64,000 nt of DNA, taken from contig JAVBMX010000031.1 in the NCBI GenBank assembly GCA_031551885.1, forward strand, positions 1 through 64,000, read 5' to 3'. The position numbers were made by a program, and so were the translations under genes. The notes under the pieces were generated by a model. That model had not been told where the DNA came from. It saw only the letters and a program-made list of their open reading frames with translations, and did no database searches. Origin of the DNA: Frigididesulfovibrio sp031551885 (lineage in GTDB: Bacteria; Desulfobacterota; Desulfovibrionia; Desulfovibrionales; Desulfovibrionaceae). Below are positions 59,893 through 64,000 of the stretch, one piece after another; positions within the stretch are counted from its first letter, which is position 1; every line of letters begins with the position of its first letter.

Positions 59893-62476
59893 GTGTGGTG
59901 TCCTCCACCGGCTTGAGCGGCAGGGTAATGGTGAATACGGCGCCTGTTTCCCCGGCCGGGCCGGAGATCGGGGCGACATCCAGCCGGCCGCCCATGTCGC
60001 GGATCATCCCAAAGGCAACCGCGAGACCGAGCCCGGTGCCCGCGCCGGGCGCTTTGGTGGTGAAAAACGGGTCGAAGATTTTGGGAATGTCCTGATCTTC
60101 AATCCCGGTACCGTTGTCTCGCACCGAAATCAACAAACGGCTTCCGGCGGGGTCTTTTTCGGCCCGCAGCACGATGCGTCCGTTTTCCCGCCCGCTTTCT
60201 TTTACCGAGTCCACGGCGTTCAGGAGCAGGTTCATGACCACCTGACCCAGCATGCCGCCGTCAAGGCGCAGGGTGGGCAGGGGGGCGGGAACCTCCAGGT
60301 CGACGGCGATGCGGGCCGAGCGTACCTGCGGCCGGAGAATGTCGAGGAGCGAGGCGAGCATGGCCGACATGTCGCACGGGGCGGGGGAAGCCACATGCGG
60401 CCGCGAGAAGTTGAGCAGATCCCGCAAGACGGTTTGGGCTTGTCCCACATGGCGCAGGATGACGTCCAGGTCGGCGCGGGTCTGGGCGTTGCCGCCCGAT
60501 TTTTTGAGCAGCTCCGTGTAGCAGCGGATGACCCCCAGGGGGTTGTTGATCTCGTGGGCCAGACCGGCGGCCAACTGCCCGACGGCTGCCAGTTTTTCAT
60601 TCCGGCGCAGGTGGGTCAACATACGTTGCTCCGCCGTGGTCTCGCGCATGTGCACGACGCTGCGCGTGTCGCCCGCGTAAACGGCCGGCATGGGGTAGAT
60701 GCTCACCGCAAAGCTTCTGCCGTCTTCCAGAGAGACCTCGTGCTGGGTGGCGGCTCGGTCGGCGGGCAGGTCGCGGGTCACTCCCATACTGTCCAGCAGG
60801 GCGGTCAGGGCCGCCGCGTCTTCCATCCGTCCGGGAACTTCGGGCTCCTCGCGCGGCGCGGCGGGAATGCCGGGGGGCAAGGTCGCGGCCAGCCGGCGGG
60901 CGGCCTGGTTGGCCGCCAGGGGAATGTCGCCGCGCTCGGTGAGCAGCAGGGGTTCGGCGATGCCTTCAACGATGGAGTCCAGGAACGAATGCTGGCGCAG
61001 CAGGGCGTCGAGGGCATCCAGGTTGTCCAGGGCGATGCCGAGCTGCCGGCCGAAGGCTAGGGCCAGAGGGTGTCGGGCATCGTCGGGGCCGTCGGCAAGC
61101 GTCTCGGAATAGGGGGCGTTCGAGCCGTCCAGATACAGGCCGAGAACTCCTCTGGCCTGCCCGGAGGTCTGCACGGGAACATACCAGCGGCCGGGCAGGA
61201 ACAAGGGTTCGTTGCTGCGCAATGCTTGGCGCAGGCGGTCTTTTTCTTCGGCCGGAAGGTCCTCTCCGTGGGCGCGGGCATCGGGCGGCCAGCTTTGGAA
61301 GTCGGTATCCGCCAGGCCGCAGGCGTAGATGGCGCGGCGGGCGTGAAAGTGCGTGGCGATCAGCTCCAGCCCGGAGCGCAACAGGGCGCTTTTTTCCACG
61401 CTGCTGTTCAGGCCGCCCAGCAGGCGCACGAACAGCTGCACGTCGGCGCTGCGTTCGCGCAGCACCCGTTCCAGGTCGGACGTGCGTTCCTCGACCATAC
61501 CTTCCAGGTTCTTGGCATACTCGCCCAACTGCATGCGGGCTTCGCCCAAGTGGCCCGCCAGGGCCTCGATGGAACGCACCATGCCCTCGATTTCCTCTTC
61601 CTGCTCCAGGCGCGAGGTTTTATCTCCTTGATCCTGGGGGAAGCCGCTTTGCAGAATCGCCCCCACCCGGCGCAGGTTGTGGACCACCAGCCGGTGGAAG
61701 AACGTCTGCACGCCGAGCAGAAACAAAGCCATGCAGGAGCAGAAAAAGACCACGAACATGGTGATGGACTGGGCCACGGCCCCCTGGTGGCTTTCCGTGG
61801 GCACGGAGATGATGTCCATCCCGGCAAGCTCGCCTGCCCGGCGGTGAAAGCCCCGCGTCTCGCCGTACATCTGAAGCAGGATTTTGGGGGCGTTTTGCGG
61901 CTCCCCGTGGCAGCGCATGCAGTCTTGGGTGAAAAACACCGGGCGGATCACCGTCAGGTGCTCTCTCCCTTTGGTCTGCACCAGACGTTCCACGTGGTGC
62001 CGGGTGGGGTCTTCGTCAAACAGGCGGAAAAAGGCGTTCTCCTCTTCCGTGGTCTCGTAGTCGGGGTTGCGGGCGTTTTTGGCCACGCGGCGGTAGGTGA
62101 AATCGTCATCCCTCAGAGAGAGGGCATCAAGAATGTGCCGGGTGACGAACGAGGTGGACATGGCCTCGATGACGAATTCGTCCGGGTCGCCCAGAGCGGA
62201 CGAGACGGCCGGGCGCAGCACGGTGCGCACGTAAGATTGGATGGCTTCCGTATGCGCGGCCATGATCTCGGCCTTGGCCCGCGCCTCGGACAAAAAGAGC
62301 TCCCGCATATGGGAGCGCAACACAACGGCGAACAGGCCCCCCACGACCAGCATGATCAGCAGCATGCCGGCCAGAAAGCGGCCCTGCAGGGAGTGGGGCA
62401 GTTTCATTCGAAGCAGGCTCTGCGGCCGCGTGGGCGGGCGTTTGCCCGTGTGCTTGTGTTCGCGTGTATCCGACAT
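59885..62476 (-). CDS. Sensor histidine kinase with c-haem-type Tll0287-like domain
   Basis: Predicted 863 residues. Membrane helix (about 34-53), extracytoplasmic Tll0287-like (DUF3365) domain with CMRCH at 186-190 followed by QMYGETRGF, second helix (about 232-256), HAMP-like linker and coiled coil, GAF- and PAS-like regions, HisKA (AAGLAHEINNPLGVIRCY) and HATPase (MNLLLNAVDSV, DNGTGIED, GAGTGLGLAVAFG). It is cotranslated with the sigma-54 regulator. The CMRCH motif suggests a covalent haem and redox sensing outside the cytoplasm. Start at 62476 has a weak ribosome binding site; ATG 62407 is possible. Confidence 0.93.
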   Translation of the reverse strand: MSDTREHKHTGKRPPTRPQSLLRMKLPHSLQGRFLAGMLLIMLVVGGLFAVVLRSHMRELFLSEARAKAEIMAAHTEAIQSYVRTVLRPAVSSALGDPDEFVIEAMSTSFVTRHILDALSLRDDDFTYRRVAKNARNPDYETTEEENAFFRLFDEDPTRHHVERLVQTKGREHLTVIRPVFFTQDCMRCHGEPQNAPKILLQMYGETRGFHRRAGELAGMDIISVPTESHQGAVAQSITMFVVFFCSCMALFLLGVQTFFHRLVVHNLRRVGAILQSGFPQDQGDKTSRLEQEEEIEGMVRSIEALAGHLGEARMQLGEYAKNLEGMVEERTSDLERVLRERSADVQLFVRLLGGLNSSVEKSALLRSGLELIATHFHARRAIYACGLADTDFQSWPPDARAHGEDLPAEEKDRLRQALRSNEPLFLPGRWYVPVQTSGQARGVLGLYLDGSNAPYSETLADGPDDARHPLALAFGRQLGIALDNLDALDALLRQHSFLDSIVEGIAEPLLLTERGDIPLAANQAARRLAATLPPGIPAAPREEPEVPGRMEDAAALTALLDSMGVTRDLPADRAATQHEVSLEDGRSFAVSIYPMPAVYAGDTRSVVHMRETTAEQRMLTHLRRNEKLAAVGQLAAGLAHEINNPLGVIRCYTELLKKSGGNAQTRADLDVILRHVGQAQTVLRDLLNFSRPHVASPAPCDMSAMLASLLDILRPQVRSARIAVDLEVPAPLPTLRLDGGMLGQVVMNLLLNAVDSVKESGRENGRIVLRAEKDPAGSRLLISVRDNGTGIEDQDIPKIFDPFFTTKAPGAGTGLGLAVAFGMIRDMGGRLDVAPISGPAGETGAVFTITLPLKPVEDTTHD

Positions 62477-62587
62477 AAAAGGGCACCGAGAGTTTCACTG
62501 TGGTCGTTCCCAGCTCGGAGAACGATGCGCGGCGTAATCCCATACCGCACTATATGCCCCCTTGGGGGAAAGAACAATGCCGCCTTG

Positions 62588-62597
62588 GGTGCGCACC
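62588..62597. promoter_or_regulatory. Candidate enhancer site upstream of the sigma-54 promoter
   Basis: Perfect palindrome GGTGCGCACC, about 80 bases upstream of the -24 element. A second palindrome CCCCCTTGGGGG lies further upstream near 62557. Sites of this kind are where NtrC-type activators bind; assignment is inference. Confidence 0.35.
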
Positions 62598-62665
62598 TGC
62601 ATCCTCAAGGATACACCCTGAAGAGAATATTTTTTTATAACCTATTGAAAAGGCGTGGTCTCATG

Positions 62666-62682
62666 CTGGAATAATTTTTGCT
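62666..62682 (+). promoter_or_regulatory. Sigma-54 (-24/-12) promoter of the YeiH-like gene
   Basis: CTGGAATAATTTTTGCT: CTGG at 62666-62669 and TTGCT at 62678-62682, with GG and GC exactly 12 bases apart. It fits the YTGG-N-TTGCW form of the consensus. It lies about 90 bases before the transporter start and is divergent from the two-component genes. Confidence 0.7.
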
Positions 62683-62770
62683 CACCCTCAAAGCAGTGAA
62701 GGAGTGCGCGGCGTCCGGGTTGCGCGGCCCTTGTCGGGATTTACCCCCAGTAATCGCATTGAGGAGAGGA

Positions 62771-64000
62771 ATGCCTATGAGTACGAAAGTCGGAATAAAC
62801 GAAGACAAGGTGGCCCTGTTTACCGGGACCTTCCTTTTTCTTCTCGCCCTGGCGGGCATCGCCGGGTTCGACCTGCTTGGGTGGGTCGTCAAGGCCAACA
62901 CCTGGCTGGATGTTTCGGCCATGTTCGGCACCTCGTCGAAAGCCTATGGCTTTCTGAACGGGTTCGCCTCGCTTCTGGTGACCTACGTCGCCATCACGGC
63001 GTTGCTGAGCGTGGGCGTGAAAGCCTTGGGCGACGACGTGTTCAAGTTCATCAAAGGGTTCACCTTCATCTTTTTTGTCGCCTACCTCTGTTACGCGGCC
63101 GGCAACTATGCCTACATCGCCGTGACCCCCGACAAGCTGCAGAAGTTCGGCATTCCTTGGGCCATGGGCCTGACGGGCGAAGCGGGCTACATCATCGCCT
63201 TGGTGGCCGGCGTTGTGGTGGGCAACTTCATGCCCGGCGTTGTGGACAAGCTGAAGGAAGCCTGCCGCCCGGAAATGTTCGTGAAGATCGCCATCGTGAT
63301 CATGGGTGCCGAACTGGGCGTAAAAGCCGCCGACGCCATGGGACTGGCCTCTTCGATTATCTTCCGGGGCCTGTGCGCCATTGTTGAAGCCTACCTCATC
63401 TACTGGGCCGTCGTGTACTTTGTGGCCCGCAAATACTTCAAGTTCAGCCGCGAGTGGGCGGCTCCGCTTGCTTCGGGCATCTCGATCTGCGGCGTTTCCG
63501 CGGCCATCGCCACCGGTGGGGCCATCCGCGCCCGGCCCGTGGTGCCGATCATGGTGTCTTCGCTGGTGGTCGTGTTCACCTGTGTGGAAATGCTCGTCCT
63601 GCCCTTCATCGCCCAGCAATACCTGCACACCGAGCCCATGGTGGCCGGCGGCTGGATGGGGCTGGCCGTCAAGTCCGACGGCGGGGCCATCGCCAGCGGG
63701 GCCATCGTCGACGCTCTGATTCGGGCCAAAGCCCTGGCGGCCGACGGTCTGAACTACCAGGAAGGCTGGATCGTGATGGTCACCACCACGGTGAAGATTT
63801 TCATCGACGTGTTCATCGGCGTCTGGTCCTTCGTGCTGGCCTACATCTGGTGCACCAAGTTCGAACCGAACGCCGACGGCAGGCGCATGGGCCTTTCCGA
63901 CGTGTGGGCGCGCTTCCCCCGTTTCGTGCTCGGCTACATCTCGACCTTCCTGCTGCTGCTGCTCATCTGCACCCAGATCGACGGCGGGGCGGCCATCGGC
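62771..64000 (+). CDS. YeiH-family putative sulfate exporter (partial)
   Basis: Open at the window edge: 410 codons are present without a stop. Polytopic membrane protein with at least nine helices. The family motif GISICGVSAAIATGGAIRARP is clear, together with GVVVGNFMPGVVDKL and AIVIMGAELGVKAADAMG. The YeiH/UPF0324 family is annotated as putative sulfate exporters; substrate is not proven. GAGGAGAGG lies directly upstream; ATG 62777 is an alternative start. Confidence 0.88.
   Translation, partial: MPMSTKVGINEDKVALFTGTFLFLLALAGIAGFDLLGWVVKANTWLDVSAMFGTSSKAYGFLNGFASLLVTYVAITALLSVGVKALGDDVFKFIKGFTFIFFVAYLCYAAGNYAYIAVTPDKLQKFGIPWAMGLTGEAGYIIALVAGVVVGNFMPGVVDKLKEACRPEMFVKIAIVIMGAELGVKAADAMGLASSIIFRGLCAIVEAYLIYWAVVYFVARKYFKFSREWAAPLASGISICGVSAAIATGGAIRARPVVPIMVSSLVVVFTCVEMLVLPFIAQQYLHTEPMVAGGWMGLAVKSDGGAIASGAIVDALIRAKALAADGLNYQEGWIVMVTTTVKIFIDVFIGVWSFVLAYIWCTKFEPNADGRRMGLSDVWARFPRFVLGYISTFLLLLLICTQIDGGAAIG

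Overview
The window looks like a piece of the chromosome of a GC-rich sulfate-reducing or related strict anaerobe, most likely Desulfovibrionaceae (Desulfovibrio/Bilophila-like). The main reasons are a complete HdrCBA plus FlxDCBA (Flox) electron-transfer cluster, an LctP-type lactate permease, sigma-54 two-component systems, c-haem-type sensor kinases, and the gene set and codon style overall. This is inference from gene content; no 16S rRNA or tRNA gene was found.

Layout. 0.3-8 kb: a CbiO-type ATPase overlapping a CorA channel, two unknown membrane proteins, MetQ-like binding protein, an M24 peptidase and the phosphatidylethanolamine genes pssA and psd. 8-20 kb: a YdjM-like membrane hydrolase, a ChaN/Tiki-like exported protein, infA, a BASS-type transporter, a frameshifted aldehyde dehydrogenase, mtnA with an exported protein and an AsmA protein, a sigma-54 response regulator and an outer-membrane barrel protein. 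21-31.5 kb: a Crp/Fnr regulator followed by hdrC-hdrB-hdrA-flxD, two tandem exported LprI/DUF4431-like paralogues, then flxC-flxB-flxA. 31.8-36.5 kb: a VWA protein, a DODA-type dioxygenase and a radical-SAM/DUF4130 pair predicted to act on DNA. 36.7-44 kb: lactate permease, the rpsF-rpsR-rplI-dnaB operon, a two-gene polysaccharide operon. 44.4-53.7 kb: a hybrid kinase, ridA, then a minus-strand run of DUF3298, alpha/beta hydrolase, acyl-ACP thioesterase and moaA, and a radical SAM protein. 54.2-64 kb: a repeat-bearing membrane protein with nadK, a divergent DUF89 protein, a small acidic protein, and a sigma-54 two-component system divergent from a YeiH-family transporter that has a well-spaced -24/-12 promoter.

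The most unusual non-coding content is three families of structured intergenic repeats. Family 1 (copies near 0.1, 3.8, 7.75, 41.3 and 58.3 kb, plus fragments near 34 and 35.7 kb) has conserved flanks around a long hairpin whose stem sequence differs in each copy while complementarity is kept. Family 2 (35.5 and 57.7 kb) has a conserved core of about 100 bases between inverted-repeat arms that differ between copies; each copy starts exactly at the upstream stop codon. Family 3 (44.3 and 55.8 kb, with a related fragment at 54.1 kb) has AGAGCAA terminal inverted repeats and a covarying internal hairpin.

Functional reading: HdrABC-FlxABCD is known to couple NADH oxidation to ferredoxin and thiol-disulfide chemistry by flavin-based electron bifurcation. 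Two exported proteins sit inside this otherwise cytoplasmic operon, which is unexpected. The two sensor kinases each carry a CXXCH motif in an extracytoplasmic domain, consistent with haem-based redox sensing. One of them is probably the sensor for the adjacent sigma-54-dependent transporter.
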